DNA from: Sphingomonas cannabina
GTDB taxonomy: Bacteria > Pseudomonadota > Alphaproteobacteria > Sphingomonadales > Sphingomonadaceae
NCBI RefSeq assembly: GCF_021391395.1
Contig: NZ_CP090059.1
Location: 1,597,001-1,661,000 of the forward strand
DNA: 64,000 nt
Reading direction: 5' to 3'
A program made the position numbers and the translations under genes. Under the pieces are notes generated by a model. That model worked only from the letters and a program-made list of their open reading frames with translations. It ran no database searches and was not told the origin of the DNA. Positions 44,002 through 55,073 of this stretch are shown here, in pieces (the first letter of the stretch is position 1; each line of letters starts with the position of its first letter).

Positions 44002-45422
44002 GCTAGCGCACCGATCAGCGACTTCACCTCCATGAACTCGGTGAGCCCGAACTTGCCATACTCGCGGCCATTGCCCGATTGCTTGTAGCCGCCGAACGGT
44101 ACGTTCGGATCGGGCGCGCCGCCGTTCACATAGACCATGCCGGCGCGCAGACGGGGGGCGACGCGCTTCACGCCGTCCGCATCGCCGAACACAACCGCCG
44201 ACAGGCCGTAGTTTGTGTCGTTGGCGATGCGTACCGCATCCTCCTCGTCTTCATAGGGGATGATGGTGACGACCGGGCCGAACACCTCCTCGCGCGCGAT
44301 CGTCATGTCGTTGGTGACATTGGAGAAGAGGGTAGGGCGGACGTAATAGCCGCTGTCGATCCCGTCGGGCCGGCCCGGGCCGCCGACCTCCAGCTTGGCG
44401 CCTTCCTCAAGCCCCTTGGTGATCAGGCCCTGGATCTTGTCCCACTGCGCCTTGTTGACCACCGGGCCGATGTGGCGGCCTTCGGTAAGCGGATCGCCGG
44501 TCTCGGTCGCGCTCATCACCTGCCTGGCGATCGCCACCGCCTCCTCCTGCCGGCCCTTGGGCACCAGCAGGCGCGTCGGCGCGATGCAGCTCTGGCCGGA
44601 ATTGAGCAGCACGCTCATCAGCGTGCCCGGCACCGCGCGGCTGAAATCGGCGCTGTCGAGCACCACGGAGGGCGACTTGCCGCCGAGCTCCTGGTGCACG
44701 CGCTTGACCGTGTCGGCGGCGTTCTTGGCGACGAGGATGCCGGCGCGGGTCGAGCCGGTGAAGCTCACCATGTCGATCCCCGGATGCTGCGCGAGTGCCG
44801 TGCCGACGCCGGGGCCGTCGCCCTGGACCAGGTTGAACACGCCGGCCGGCACGCCTGCCTTGTCCATCACCTCGGCGAAGATCGCGGCGCAGGAGGGCGC
44901 TTCCTCCGACGGTTTCAGGATCATCGCGTTGCCCGCTGCCAGCGCGGGCGCGACCTTGGCGACGATCTGGTTCATCGGCCAGTTCCATGGCGTGATGAGC
45001 GCGACCACGCCGATCGGCTCGTGGACGACCAGGCTCTGGTTGATCGTCTCCTCGAACCGGAACTCCTTCAGCGCCTTGATCGCCGCCATCAGATGGCCAA
45101 GGCCCGAGCCGACCTGCGCCGTCTTGGCGATGCCGATCGGGCAGCCCATCTCCAGCGCAATCGCCTCGGCGAGGTCGTCCGCACGGTTCCTGTATTCGGC
45201 GAGGATCGCCTCGAGCAGCGCTACGCGCTCGTCGACCGAGGTGCGGCTGAAGCGCTCGAACGCCGCCTGCGCCGCCTTGACCGCGGCATCGACATCGGCG
45301 GCGGTGCCGAGCGTGATCTCGGTGCAGGGCTGTTCGGTCGCGGGGTTGATCACCTCATGGCGCTTGCCACCCTGGCTTTCGACCCAGCGGCCGCCAATAT
45401 AGTGGTTGAGATAGCTCCGCAT
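43998..45422 (-). CDS. NAD(P)-dependent aldehyde dehydrogenase
   Basis: A 474-residue ALDH-superfamily enzyme oxidising aldehydes to acids. Present are TPWNWPMNQIVAKVAPALAA, the Glu motif (HQELGGKSPSVVL), the nucleophile Cys in LNSGQSCIAPTRL and EEVFGPVVTIIPY. ATG 45422 (MRSYLNHYIGGRW) follows GGAGG by five bases; the open frame further upstream is not needed. The substrate is not predictable. Divergent from the quinone oxidoreductase with 88 bases between. Confidence 0.93.
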   Translation of the reverse strand: MRSYLNHYIGGRWVESQGGKRHEVINPATEQPCTEITLGTAADVDAAVKAAQAAFERFSRTSVDERVALLEAILAEYRNRADDLAEAIALEMGCPIGIAKTAQVGSGLGHLMAAIKALKEFRFEETINQSLVVHEPIGVVALITPWNWPMNQIVAKVAPALAAGNAMILKPSEEAPSCAAIFAEVMDKAGVPAGVFNLVQGDGPGVGTALAQHPGIDMVSFTGSTRAGILVAKNAADTVKRVHQELGGKSPSVVLDSADFSRAVPGTLMSVLLNSGQSCIAPTRLLVPKGRQEEAVAIARQVMSATETGDPLTEGRHIGPVVNKAQWDKIQGLITKGLEEGAKLEVGGPGRPDGIDSGYYVRPTLFSNVTNDMTIAREEVFGPVVTIIPYEDEEDAVRIANDTNYGLSAVVFGDADGVKRVAPRLRAGMVYVNGGAPDPNVPFGGYKQSGNGREYGKFGLTEFMEVKSLIGALA

Positions 45423-45510
45423 CCTCGCCTCCATCTCGGGTTCGAACCTTGGGTATGTGGATGGCGATGCGGGCGGAGAGTTGCAAGTCGAAACGCGTTC
45501 GGAGGTGACG

Positions 45511-46488
45511 ATGCAGGCACGGGCGGCAAGGATCGAGGCAACCGGCGGACCGGAGGTGATCCGCATCGTCGACGTCGAGGTGCCCGAGCCCGGCCCCGGC
45601 GAGGTCCGGATGCGCAATACTGCGATCGGGCTCAACTATATCGATACCTATCATCGTAGCGGACTCTATCCGCTCGAGCTGCCGACCGGGCTCGGCGGAG
45701 AGGCGGCCGGCGTGGTCGAGGCGGTGGGCGAGGGCGTCGAGGGTTTCGCGCCCGGCGATCGAGTGGCGACGTTCGGCCCGACCCGCGGCGCCTACACGAC
45801 CGCGCGCAATGTGCCGGCGAAGGAGTTGTTCCATCTCCCCGACGACATCGACGAACGCACCGCCGCAGCGCTGATGCTGAAGGGCTGCACCACCGAATAC
45901 CTCGTCGAGCGCATCGCGAAGGTGGAGCCGGGGCAGACTGCGCTGGTCCATGCCGCCGCGGGCGGGGTGGGACAACTGCTGGTCGGCTGGCTCAAGGCAT
46001 TGGGCGTGACGGTGATCGGCACCGTCGGCAGCGAGGAGAAGGCTGAGGCCGCGCGAAAGTCTGGCGCCGACCATGTCATCCTCCACAAGTCCGAGGATGT
46101 TGCGAAGCGCGTGCGCGAGATTACAGACGGTGCGGGCGTGCCGGTAGTGTTCGACGGCGTCGGTGCGGCGACATGGGAAGTGTCGCTCGCGAGCGCGGCG
46201 CGGCGCGGGCTGATCGTGAGCTACGGCAATGCCGGCGGGGCGGTGACGGGGGTGAATCTCGGCGTGCTGTCCGCCAAGGGATCGCTGTTCGTCACCCGGC
46301 CGACGCTGTTCGACTATTATGCGACGCCCGAGGAGCGGAAGGCCGGCGTCGAGCGCGTGTTCGCCATGCTGCGCGCGGGGGCGATCAAGCCTGAGATCGG
46401 CCGCACCTTCGCGCTGGAGGACGCCGCCGACGCCCACCGCGCGATGGAGGCGGGGGAGACGCTGGGGAGCAGCTTGCTGATTCCGTAA
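45511..46488 (+). CDS. qor: NADPH:quinone oxidoreductase (zeta-crystallin type)
   Basis: A 325-residue zinc-free MDR enzyme reducing quinones one electron at a time. The N-terminal LNYIDTYHRSGLYPLELPTGLGGEAAGVV is diagnostic of the QOR group; the nucleotide fold is AAAGGVGQLLVGWLKALG. GGAGG lies five bases before ATG 45511, which is preferred over the upstream in-frame ATG. Complete. Confidence 0.94.
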   Translation: MQARAARIEATGGPEVIRIVDVEVPEPGPGEVRMRNTAIGLNYIDTYHRSGLYPLELPTGLGGEAAGVVEAVGEGVEGFAPGDRVATFGPTRGAYTTARNVPAKELFHLPDDIDERTAAALMLKGCTTEYLVERIAKVEPGQTALVHAAAGGVGQLLVGWLKALGVTVIGTVGSEEKAEAARKSGADHVILHKSEDVAKRVREITDGAGVPVVFDGVGAATWEVSLASAARRGLIVSYGNAGGAVTGVNLGVLSAKGSLFVTRPTLFDYYATPEERKAGVERVFAMLRAGAIKPEIGRTFALEDAADAHRAMEAGETLGSSLLIP

Positions 46489-46496
46489 CTCCAAGA

Positions 46497-46624
46497 TCCT
46501 CCCCGCTTGCGGGGAGGGGGACCGCCGAAGGCGGTGGAGGGGGTAGGCCACAAGCGACGGCCGGGAGGTGATCCCCCTCCACCACGCACTTCGTGCGCGG
46601 TCCCCCTCCCCGTGCCGGGGAGGA
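46497..46624. repeat. Long intergenic inverted repeat, family A copy 3
   Basis: TCCTCCCCGCTTGCGGGGAG on the left pairs with CCCTCCCCGTGCCGGGGAGG on the right, with inner hairpins similar to those of the his operon copies at 71-203 and 926-1063. It fills the gap between the convergent quinone oxidoreductase and M20 peptidase genes. Confidence 0.8.
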
Positions 46625-46632
46625 GCTTTGCG

Positions 46633-47943
46633 TTACCGCCGCTCTTTAGCCAGCCGGCTGATCAGCACCGCCGAGCGCAGCGCCTGGCGCTGGATGCTGT
46701 CGAGGTCGACCCATTCGCCCTCCGCATGGGCACCCCCGCCGCCGACGCCCATGCCGCCCAGCGTGTCCGCGTAGGCGGCGACGAAGCCTGAATCCGCCGC
46801 GCCGCGCTTGGCGGGGTCGTATTCGCCCATCTCCTCGAGCCCGAGGTCGCGGTTGACTCCGTTGAGCTTCGCCAGCAGCGCCCGATTGCCCTCGGTCGGT
46901 GCCATCGGCGGGTAGCTGTCGAAGAACTTGAGCGTCGCGTCGGTGCCGGCGAGGTGTTTGGCGACGATCGCCTGCATCTTCTCCCGCGCCCGCGCGTCCT
47001 GCTCGGGCGTCAGCGAGCGCAGGTCGCCGCGCGCGACCGCGCTCGCCGCGACGACGTTGGTCTTGCCCTGCGCGGTGACGCGGAAGCCTGACGAATCGAT
47101 CTCGGCCGGAGTCCCGCCTGCCAGCACGCCGACGTTGTAGGTGAGGTTGGGCTCGGGCAGCTCGCGGCGGAAATCGTCGAGGATGCGCGCCATCTCGTAG
47201 ATCGCGCCATAGCCGAGCGATGGACCGAACACCCCGCCCGAATGGCCGGTCTTGCCGCTGGTCCTGAGCTCCCAGCTCGCCGCGCTGCGCCGGGCGACGG
47301 TGCCCATGTCGCGGCCGTCCTGCTCGGCCAGCCCTTCATATTCGAGCGCGACATCGGCCCATTGACCCGCCTCGATCAGGTCCTTGCGCGCGACCTCCAG
47401 CGGGGTGCCGGTGCGTTCCTCGTCGCCGGTCAGGAGGATCTGGATGTCGGCGCCCTTGAGCGTCCCCGCCGCCTGCATCGCCCGCATCGCCGCGACGATC
47501 ACGACGTTGCCGCCCTTCATGTCGCTGGTGCCGGGGCCGGTCGCGCGATTGCCGTCGCGGACGAACTTCTGGAACGGAGAATCGGGCTCGAACACGGTGT
47601 CGAGGTGACCGATCAGCAGGATGCGCTTGCCTCGGCCGTTGCCCTTGTGCGTCGCGATCAGGTGCCCGGCGCGGCCGACCGCCGACTGGTCGATCCAGCG
47701 CACGGTGAAGCCGAGCGGCTCCAGCTCGGTGCGGAAGATGTCGCCAACCTTGCGTACCCCTTCGAGGTTCAGCGTCCCCGAATTCTGGTTCACCGCGCGT
47801 TCGAGCAGCGCGATGTCGCGGTCCTGCTCGGCGGCGATCACCGTCTTCATCTTCGCCTCGGTGGGAGCAAGGCTCTGCGCGGCGGCGGGCAGGCCGGCAA
47901 CGGCGAGGCCGGCGGCGATCAGGGTGGATGGAGTTCGGATCAT
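46633..47943 (-). CDS. Secreted M20 metallopeptidase, glutamate carboxypeptidase (CPG2)-like
   Basis: A 436-residue zinc exopeptidase with a signal peptide (ending GLPAAAQ). Zinc ligands are visible in LIGHLDTVFE, GPGTSDMKGGN and GDEERTGTP, and in the C-terminal GGGAHAEGEWVD. This layout matches carboxypeptidase G2, which cleaves C-terminal glutamate from folates and peptides. It is divergent from a TonB receptor (48115), with glnA and glnB beyond, so periplasmic release of glutamate from an imported compound is plausible; that is inference. Confidence 0.88.
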   Translation of the reverse strand: MIRTPSTLIAAGLAVAGLPAAAQSLAPTEAKMKTVIAAEQDRDIALLERAVNQNSGTLNLEGVRKVGDIFRTELEPLGFTVRWIDQSAVGRAGHLIATHKGNGRGKRILLIGHLDTVFEPDSPFQKFVRDGNRATGPGTSDMKGGNVVIVAAMRAMQAAGTLKGADIQILLTGDEERTGTPLEVARKDLIEAGQWADVALEYEGLAEQDGRDMGTVARRSAASWELRTSGKTGHSGGVFGPSLGYGAIYEMARILDDFRRELPEPNLTYNVGVLAGGTPAEIDSSGFRVTAQGKTNVVAASAVARGDLRSLTPEQDARAREKMQAIVAKHLAGTDATLKFFDSYPPMAPTEGNRALLAKLNGVNRDLGLEEMGEYDPAKRGAADSGFVAAYADTLGGMGVGGGGAHAEGEWVDLDSIQRQALRSAVLISRLAKERR

Positions 47944-48114
47944 TCCGCCGGGCTAACAAAGCCCATGCGGCGAGGGAAGCGGCGGTTGCATGACAGCACG
48001 GCCCGGCAGGTCATGATTCGGTCACAACCCACCGATACCGCGCCCGCGCCGGGCGTCGAAGAACGCCGGCACTGGAGGGGACAGAACCAAATCTCAGTCC
48101 CAGGGAGGGCCTTC

Positions 48115-50436
48115 GTGCCGCATCTGAAACTCACCAAATCCATTCTGCTGCTGAGCGCCGCCACGGCGATGCTCGGCGCCGTCTCCGCCCATGCGCAGGA
48201 CAGCGCCGCACCGGCGGCCGACGCCGCGCCGCAGGACGGCGTCGGCGACATCGTCGTCACTGCCGAGCGCCGCTCGGAGAACCTCCAGAAGGTGCCGGTC
48301 TCGGTCGGCGTGGTCGGCGGGCAGGATCTGCGCACCTACACCAGCGGCGGTGACGACACGTTGCTGGCGCTGTCGGGCCGCGTGCCGAGCTTCTACGCCG
48401 AATCCACCACCGGCCGCATCTTCCCCCGCTTCTACATCCGCGGGCTCGGCAACATCGACTTCTACCTCGGCGCATCGCAGCCGGTGTCGATCATCCAGGA
48501 CGACGTCGTGCTCGAGCATGTCGTGCTCAAGTCCAACCCGGCCTACGACATCCGCCAGGTCGAGGTACTGCGTGGGCCGCAGGGATCGCTGTTCGGGCGC
48601 AACACCACCGCCGGCATCGTCAAGTTCGACACCATCCAGCCGAGCCACGACTTCGAGGGCCGCGCCGACCTGTCCTACGGCAGCTACAACACGGTCAGCC
48701 TCGACGCCGGCGTCGGCGGGCCGATCGCCAACGGCATCTCCTTCCGCCTGTCGACGCTGATCCAGCATCGCGACGACTGGGTCGACAACACGTTCGCCGG
48801 CGCCAGCGCGGACGGCACGAAGACGCCGAAAAAGGATGCGATGGGCGGCTACGACGACCGCAACGTCCGCCTCCAGCTGCTGCTCGAGCCGACCGACGCG
48901 CTGTCGATCACTGCGTCGGCCCATGCCCGCTGGTACGACGGCACCTCGACGTTGTTCCACCGCGCCGCGCTCAAGAAGGGTTCGAACGACGTCTCGGACG
49001 AGCCGCGCGGCACGGTCGCCTATGACGAGGCGCATGACAATCCGCAGGCTTACGACACCTACGGCGGGTCGCTGCGCGCCGCCTATGATTTCGGCCCGGT
49101 CACGCTGACCTCGATCACCGCCTATGAGACCACCTCGGGCTACAGCCGCGGCGACACCGACGGCGGCGCGGCGGCGAACTTCCCGGTGAACGGCGCACCC
49201 AACGGCTTCGGCCAGTCGCAGGGCAACGTCCGCGACCTCGACCAGTGGACGCAGGAGGTCCGCCTCGCCAGCAACGGCAACGGCCCGTTCAAGTGGCAGG
49301 TCGGCGGCATGTACTTCGACAGCCGCGACATCACCGACTTCTACCAGCGCGCCTATTTCCTGACGCCGCCGGCGAATAACCCGAACAACTGGGTGCGCCT
49401 GCACAACGTCAACACGTCGTGGGCGGTGTTCGGTCAGCTCAGCTATCAGTTCGCCCCGGACTTCACGCTGACGGTCGGCGCGCGCGAGACCAATGACACC
49501 AAGAAGACCGACCTGCTCAAGACCGCCGACACTGCGGCCGGCCTGGTGACTTACAAAGGCCGCCGCCACGTCCGCCTGTCGGACACGACGCCGAGCTGGG
49601 ATGTCAGCCTGATGTGGCAGGCGAACCCCGACCTCAGCTTCTACACCCGCTTGGCACGCGGCTTCCGCGGTCCGACGATCCAGGGGCGTTCGGCGGTGTT
49701 CAACTCCGACTTCACCACCGCGGATTCGGAGACGATCACGTCGCTCGAGGCCGGCTTCAAGAGCAACCTGTTCAACAACACGCTGCGCTTCAACGCTACC
49801 GCCTTCGCCTATTCGGTCAAGGACATCCAGCTCAACGGCAACGACGCCGACGGCAACGGCGTGCTGTTCAACGCGAACCACGCTTATGCCTATGGCCTGG
49901 AGGCCGACCTGGAGTGGCGGCCGACGCGCAACTTCACCGCCGGCTTGGGCCTCAGCCTGCTGCACAGCGAGATCAAGGACAAGCGCGTCTATGCGCAGGT
50001 CTGCGCGCTGAACGGGGTCGTGGTGTGCACGGTCGAGGACCCGACGATCACGCGCCCGGTGTTCGGCGCGCCGGCGGTGTTCGCGCAGATCGACGGCGAG
50101 CCGCTGCCCAATGCGCCGGAGTACAACCTCAACGTCAACGCCCGCTACGATCTGCCGCTCGGCAACGGCGGCCGTGCGTTCGTGGCGACCGACTGGAACC
50201 TGCAGGGCTACACCCAGTTCGTGCTCTACCGGACCAAGGAGTTCACCTCGAACGGCAACTTCGAGGGCGGGCTGAAGATCGGCTATGCCGCGGAGAACGA
50301 TGCCTATGAGGTCGCGCTGTTCGCGCGCAACATCACCAACGAGAAGAACCTCAAGGGCGTGATCGAGAACTACATGGCAGCGGTGTTCAACGAACCGCGC
50401 ATCATCGGCGTCCAGCTCAGCGGCAAGTTCCGCTGA
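48115..50436 (+). CDS. TonB-dependent receptor without STN domain
   Basis: A 773-residue receptor with signal peptide (ending AVSAHAQ), TonB box DIVVTAERRSENLQKVPVSV, plug (RQVEVLRGPQGSLFGRNTT) and a barrel. GTG 48115 follows AGGGAGGG by five bases and is the only start that gives a sound signal peptide; the open frame upstream is spurious. The C-terminus reads VQLSGKFR, with the usual terminal Phe followed by an extra Arg. No FecIR partners are near, so regulation is separate from the two receptors at 17-26 kb. Confidence 0.9.
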   Translation: MPHLKLTKSILLLSAATAMLGAVSAHAQDSAAPAADAAPQDGVGDIVVTAERRSENLQKVPVSVGVVGGQDLRTYTSGGDDTLLALSGRVPSFYAESTTGRIFPRFYIRGLGNIDFYLGASQPVSIIQDDVVLEHVVLKSNPAYDIRQVEVLRGPQGSLFGRNTTAGIVKFDTIQPSHDFEGRADLSYGSYNTVSLDAGVGGPIANGISFRLSTLIQHRDDWVDNTFAGASADGTKTPKKDAMGGYDDRNVRLQLLLEPTDALSITASAHARWYDGTSTLFHRAALKKGSNDVSDEPRGTVAYDEAHDNPQAYDTYGGSLRAAYDFGPVTLTSITAYETTSGYSRGDTDGGAAANFPVNGAPNGFGQSQGNVRDLDQWTQEVRLASNGNGPFKWQVGGMYFDSRDITDFYQRAYFLTPPANNPNNWVRLHNVNTSWAVFGQLSYQFAPDFTLTVGARETNDTKKTDLLKTADTAAGLVTYKGRRHVRLSDTTPSWDVSLMWQANPDLSFYTRLARGFRGPTIQGRSAVFNSDFTTADSETITSLEAGFKSNLFNNTLRFNATAFAYSVKDIQLNGNDADGNGVLFNANHAYAYGLEADLEWRPTRNFTAGLGLSLLHSEIKDKRVYAQVCALNGVVVCTVEDPTITRPVFGAPAVFAQIDGEPLPNAPEYNLNVNARYDLPLGNGGRAFVATDWNLQGYTQFVLYRTKEFTSNGNFEGGLKIGYAAENDAYEVALFARNITNEKNLKGVIENYMAAVFNEPRIIGVQLSGKFR

Positions 50437-50440
50437 GGCT

Positions 50441-50471
50441 CTTAGCCTCTCCCTTTCAGGGGAGGGGCTAA
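50441..50471. repeat. Imperfect hairpin after the TonB receptor
   Basis: TTAGCCTCTCCC can pair with GGGAGGGGCTAA across TTTCAG with small bulges. It begins 4 bases after the receptor stop codon. It lies just before the stronger terminator at 50497. Confidence 0.5.
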
Positions 50472-50496
50472 GGATGCTCCAAGCTGGAAACGAGAA

Positions 50497-50530
50497 GGGC
50501 GCCCGGAGTGATCCGGGCGCCCTTTTCTTT
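50497..50530 (+). terminator. Rho-independent terminator after the TonB receptor
   Basis: An 11-base perfect stem (GGGCGCCCGGA with TCCGGGCGCCC), a GTGA loop and the tail TTTTCTTT at 50523-50530. It is oriented to end the receptor transcript 60 bases after its stop codon. It is one of the few clear intrinsic terminators in the window. Confidence 0.85.
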
Positions 50531-50597
50531 GTCGGGCAGGACGCCGCGGCGAAGCCGCGCCGTCGGTCCTCGCTCTGGCGAGGCCGGCCGTACAGCG

Positions 50598-50629
50598 CGT
50601 TGCGGACCGGGCTTCGCCGGTCCGCAACG
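50598..50629. repeat. Perfect 13-base-stem hairpin beyond the glnA stop
   Basis: CGTTGCGGACCGG pairs exactly with CCGGTCCGCAACG across a six-base loop (GCTTCG). It lies 18 bases downstream of the glnA stop codon in the glnA direction. No T run follows on either strand, so it is more likely a 3-prime stabilising or Rho-associated structure than an intrinsic terminator. Confidence 0.6.
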
Positions 50630-50646
50630 GCGCGGCGTGGCCGCAC

Positions 50647-52059
50647 CTACGCGCTGTAGTACATATCGAACTCGACCGGGCTCGGCGTCATCTCCCAGCG
50701 GGCGACCTCCTCGCGCTTGAGCTCGATATAGGCCTCGATCTGGTCCTTCGAGAACACGTCGCCCTTCAGCAGGAAGTCCATGTCGGCCTCCAGGCTGTCG
50801 AGCGCCTCGCGGAGCGAACCGCACACGGTCGGCACGTTGGCGAGCTCGGCCGGCGGCAGGTCGTAGAGGTTCTTGTCCATCGCCTCGCCTGGATGGAGGC
50901 GGTTCTGGATGCCGTCGAGGCCCGCCATCATCAGCGCCGCATAGGCGAGATAGGGGTTGGCCATCGCATCGGGGAAACGCACCTCGACGCGCTTCGACTT
51001 GGCGCCCGCGCCGTACGGGATGCGGCACGAGGCCGAGCGGTTGCGGCTCGAATAGGCGAGCAGCACCGGCGCCTCGTAACCCGGCACCAGCCGCTTGTAG
51101 CTGTTGGTGGTCGGGTTGGTGAAGGCGTTGATCGCCTTGGCATGCTTGATGATGCCGCCGATGAAGTAGAGGCAGGTGTCGGAAAGGCCCGCATAGCCGT
51201 TGCCGGCGAACAGCGGCTCCTTGCCCTGCCAGATCGAGAAGTGGGTGTGCATGCCCGAGCCGTTGTCCTCCTTGATCGGCTTGGGCATGAAGGTCGCGGT
51301 CTTGCCATAGGCGTGCGCGACCTGGTGCACGACGTACTTGTAGATCTGCATCCGGTCGGCGGTGGTGGTGAGCGTGCCGAAGGTCAGGCCGAGCTCGTGC
51401 TGCGCCGCCGCCACCTCATGGTGGTGCTTGTCGCAAGGAAGGCCCATCTCGAGCATGGTCGAGACCATCTCGCCGCGGATGTCGACCGCGCTGTCGACCG
51501 GCGCGACCGGGAAATAGCCGCCCTTGGCGCGCGGACGGTGGGCGAGGTTGCCGCCCTCATATTCGCGGCCGGTGTTGGTCGGCAGCTCGATGTCGTCGAT
51601 CTTGTAATAGCTGGTGTTGTAGCCGTTCTCGAAGCGGACGTCGTCGAACATGAAGAACTCGGCCTCGGGGCCGACGTAGACGGTGTCACCGATGCCGGTG
51701 GTCTTGAGATAGGCCTCGGCGCGCTTGGCGGTCGAACGCGGATCGCGGGCATAGAGCTCGCCGGTCGACGGCTCGACGATGTCGCAGATCAGGATCAGCA
51801 TCGGCGTCGCCGAGAAGGGATCGACATAGACCGCGTCGAGATCCGGCTTCAGGATCATGTCCGACTCGTTGATCGCCTTCCACCCCGCGATCGAGGAGCC
51901 GTCGAACATCAGGCCGTCGGTCAGCTCGTCCTCGCCGAGCACGGACGAGACCATCGTCAGGTGCTGCCACTTGCCCTTGGGATCGGTGAAGCGGAGGTCG
52001 ACCCACTCGATCTCCTTCTCCTCGATCATCTTGAGGACGTCACTCGCCGAATTCGCCAT
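50647..52059 (-). CDS. glnA: Glutamine synthetase type I GlnA
   Basis: A 470-residue GSI enzyme that condenses glutamate and ammonia with ATP. Landmarks are [13 protein letters not shown], the metal/substrate segments [11 protein letters not shown] and [12 protein letters not shown], and [20 protein letters not shown]. The adenylylation tyrosine is Y399 in KNLYDLPP, so GlnE-type control is expected. AAAGGG precedes the ATG by about six bases. glnB lies 94 bases upstream on the same strand. Confidence 0.97.
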   Translation of the reverse strand: MANSASDVLKMIEEKEIEWVDLRFTDPKGKWQHLTMVSSVLGEDELTDGLMFDGSSIAGWKAINESDMILKPDLDAVYVDPFSATPMLILICDIVEPSTGELYARDPRSTAKRAEAYLKTTGIGDTVYVGPEAEFFMFDDVRFENGYNTSYYKIDDIELPTNTGREYEGGNLAHRPRAKGGYFPVAPVDSAVDIRGEMVSTMLEMGLPCDKHHHEVAAAQHELGLTFGTLTTTADRMQIYKYVVHQVAHAYGKTATFMPKPIKEDNGSGMHTHFSIWQGKEPLFAGNGYAGLSDTCLYFIGGIIKHAKAINAFTNPTTNSYKRLVPGYEAPVLLAYSSRNRSASCRIPYGAGAKSKRVEVRFPDAMANPYLAYAALMMAGLDGIQNRLHPGEAMDKNLYDLPPAELANVPTVCGSLREALDSLEADMDFLLKGDVFSKDQIEAYIELKREEVARWEMTPSPVEFDMYYSA

Positions 52060-52153
52060 GTCTTGCCCTTTGCTCTCTAAAAAATGTGCCGCCGGGATGC
52101 GGCAGAATCATGTTGCGCCGCGGCGCACCGTCTTCACAGATTATTGCGTCGCG

Positions 52154-53390
<1,237 letters not shown>

Positions 53391-53400
<10 letters not shown>

Positions 53401-54221
53401 GGCGGCTTGTCGAACCCGCGAGGCGACAGCGTGAAGATCTCGCAGCCGTCCTCGGTGATGCCGATCGAATGCTCGAACTGCGCCGACAGCGAACGGTCGC
53501 GGGTCACGGCGGTCCAGCCGTCGTCGAGCAGCTTCACGTCGGGCTTGCCGATGTTGATCATCGGCTCGATCGTGAAGAACATGCCGGGGCGCAGCTCAGG
53601 CCCGGTGCCGGGGCGGCCGACGTGCACCACCTCGGGCGCGTCGTGGAACAGGCGGCCCAGGCCATGGCCGCAGAAGTCGCGGACCACGCCGAAACGGTGC
53701 TTCTCGGCATGTTTCTGGATCGCATAGCCGATGTCGCCGAGGTGATTGCCGGGCTTCGCCTGCTCGATGCCGAGCATCAGGCATTCATAGGTGACCTCGA
53801 CCAGCCGCTTCGCCTTCAGGGGCACGTCGCCGATCAGGTACATGCGGCTCGAATCGCCATGCCAGCCGTCGAGGATCGGCGTCACGTCGACGTTGACGAT
53901 GTCGCCGTCCTTAAGGACGCGGTCGCCCGGAATGCCGTGGCAGACGACATGGTTGATCGAGATGCAGCTCGAATGGGTGTAGCCGCGATAGCCGAGCGTC
54001 GCCGGGATGCCGCCCGCCGCCTCGACCGTCCTGTGGACGATGTCGTCGATCTCGGCGGTGGTGACGCCGGGCACCATGTGCGGCACGACCGCGTCGAGCA
54101 CCTCTGCGGCGAGCCGGCCGGCGCGGCGCATGCCCTCGAAATCCTCGGGGCGATGGAGGCGGATCGCGCCCGTGCGCGTCAGCGGGGCGTCGGCGGTCAC
54201 ATATTCGGTCATCGCCGCCAT
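53391..54221 (-). CDS. map: Type I methionine aminopeptidase Map
   Basis: Removes the initiator Met from nascent proteins. The 276-residue form shows the metal ligands in order: IVNVDVTPILDGWHGD (two Asp), FCGHGLGRLFHD (His), FTIEPMI (Glu) and a C-terminal QFEHSIGIT (Glu), with the substrate His in HSSCISINHVVCHGIP. A second in-frame ATG three codons in (MTEYVTADAP) is also possible as start. Confidence 0.96.
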
Positions 54222-54259
54222 ATAGCGAGGGACACGCGGTTTCGCTATGGGGCGGAGCC

Positions 54260-55015
54260 ATGAGCGAGAGGATCTGGACGGCCGCGCTGGCGGTGATCGG
54301 TGACGAGATCCTCTCGGGCCGCACCCAGGACAGGAACGTCGCGCAGATCGCGACCTGGCTCAACGTCCAGGGCATCCGCCTCGCCGAGGTGCGGATCGTG
54401 CCCGACGTCGAGGAGGCGATCGTCGAGGCGGTGAACCAGCTCCGCGCCCGCAACGACTATCTCTTCACCACCGGCGGCATCGGGCCGACGCACGACGACA
54501 TCACCGTCGACGCGGTGGCGAAGGCGCTGGGCGTCGAGGTGGTCTACCATCCCGAGGCGCTGGCGGTGCTGGAGCGCTACTATGAGACCCGCGGCGGCCT
54601 CACCGACGCGCGGATGCGGATGGCGCGGGTGCCGGCCGGCGCCGATCTGATCCCCAACCGCATGTCCGGCGCGCCGGGCATCCGCATCGCCAACCTGTTC
54701 GTCATGGCGGGCGTGCCGCATATCACCGCCGGGATGCTCGATGCGCTGACGGGGCAGCTCGAAGGCGGCCGGCCGGTGCTCTCGGCGACGATCGGCTGCT
54801 GGGTACCCGAAAGCGAGGTCGCCGACCTGCTGCGCGAAGCCGAGCGCAGCCACGAGGGCATCGCGATCGGCAGCTATCCCTTTTTCCGCGATGGCCGGAC
54901 AGGCGCCAATTTCGTGGTCCGCGGAACCGAGCAGGCGCTGGTCGACGCCTGCATCGCCGATCTCACCGCGGCGCTGGAGGCGGCGGGGCGCGAGGTCGTC
55001 AGCGGGGGAATATAG
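54260..55015 (+). CDS. CinA-like molybdopterin-binding-domain protein
   Basis: A 251-residue protein with the MoCF/MogA-like fold of the CinA N-terminal domain: LAVIGDEILSGRTQDRN, the TTGGIGPTHDDITVDAVAKALG motif and GAPGIRIANLFVMAGVPHIT. The C-terminal PncC-type deamidase domain of full CinA is absent. Homologues include ADP-ribose pyrophosphatases; the precise function is not known. Head-to-head with map, with 38 bases between. Confidence 0.87.
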   Translation: MSERIWTAALAVIGDEILSGRTQDRNVAQIATWLNVQGIRLAEVRIVPDVEEAIVEAVNQLRARNDYLFTTGGIGPTHDDITVDAVAKALGVEVVYHPEALAVLERYYETRGGLTDARMRMARVPAGADLIPNRMSGAPGIRIANLFVMAGVPHITAGMLDALTGQLEGGRPVLSATIGCWVPESEVADLLREAERSHEGIAIGSYPFFRDGRTGANFVVRGTEQALVDACIADLTAALEAAGREVVSGGI

Positions 55016-55035
55016 GGCGTTCCCGCGGCAAGACC

Positions 55036-55050
55036 TTAACGCGAAATCAA
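55036..55050. promoter_or_regulatory. Near-consensus CtrA-type box (TTAA-N7-TCAA)
   Basis: One mismatch from TTAA-N7-TTAA and followed by CC, as in full CtrA sites. It lies between the CinA-like and PAP2_3 genes, 23 bases before the proposed ATG of the latter. If it activates, the true start codon may lie downstream. Confidence 0.35.
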
Positions 55051-55073
55051 CCACGTCCGGTCATGCAGCCTCC

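Noticed and set aside
48094..50646. An 850-codon minus-strand frame opposite the third TonB receptor
   Set aside because: Shadow frame of a GC-rich gene, no recognisable motifs or start signal.
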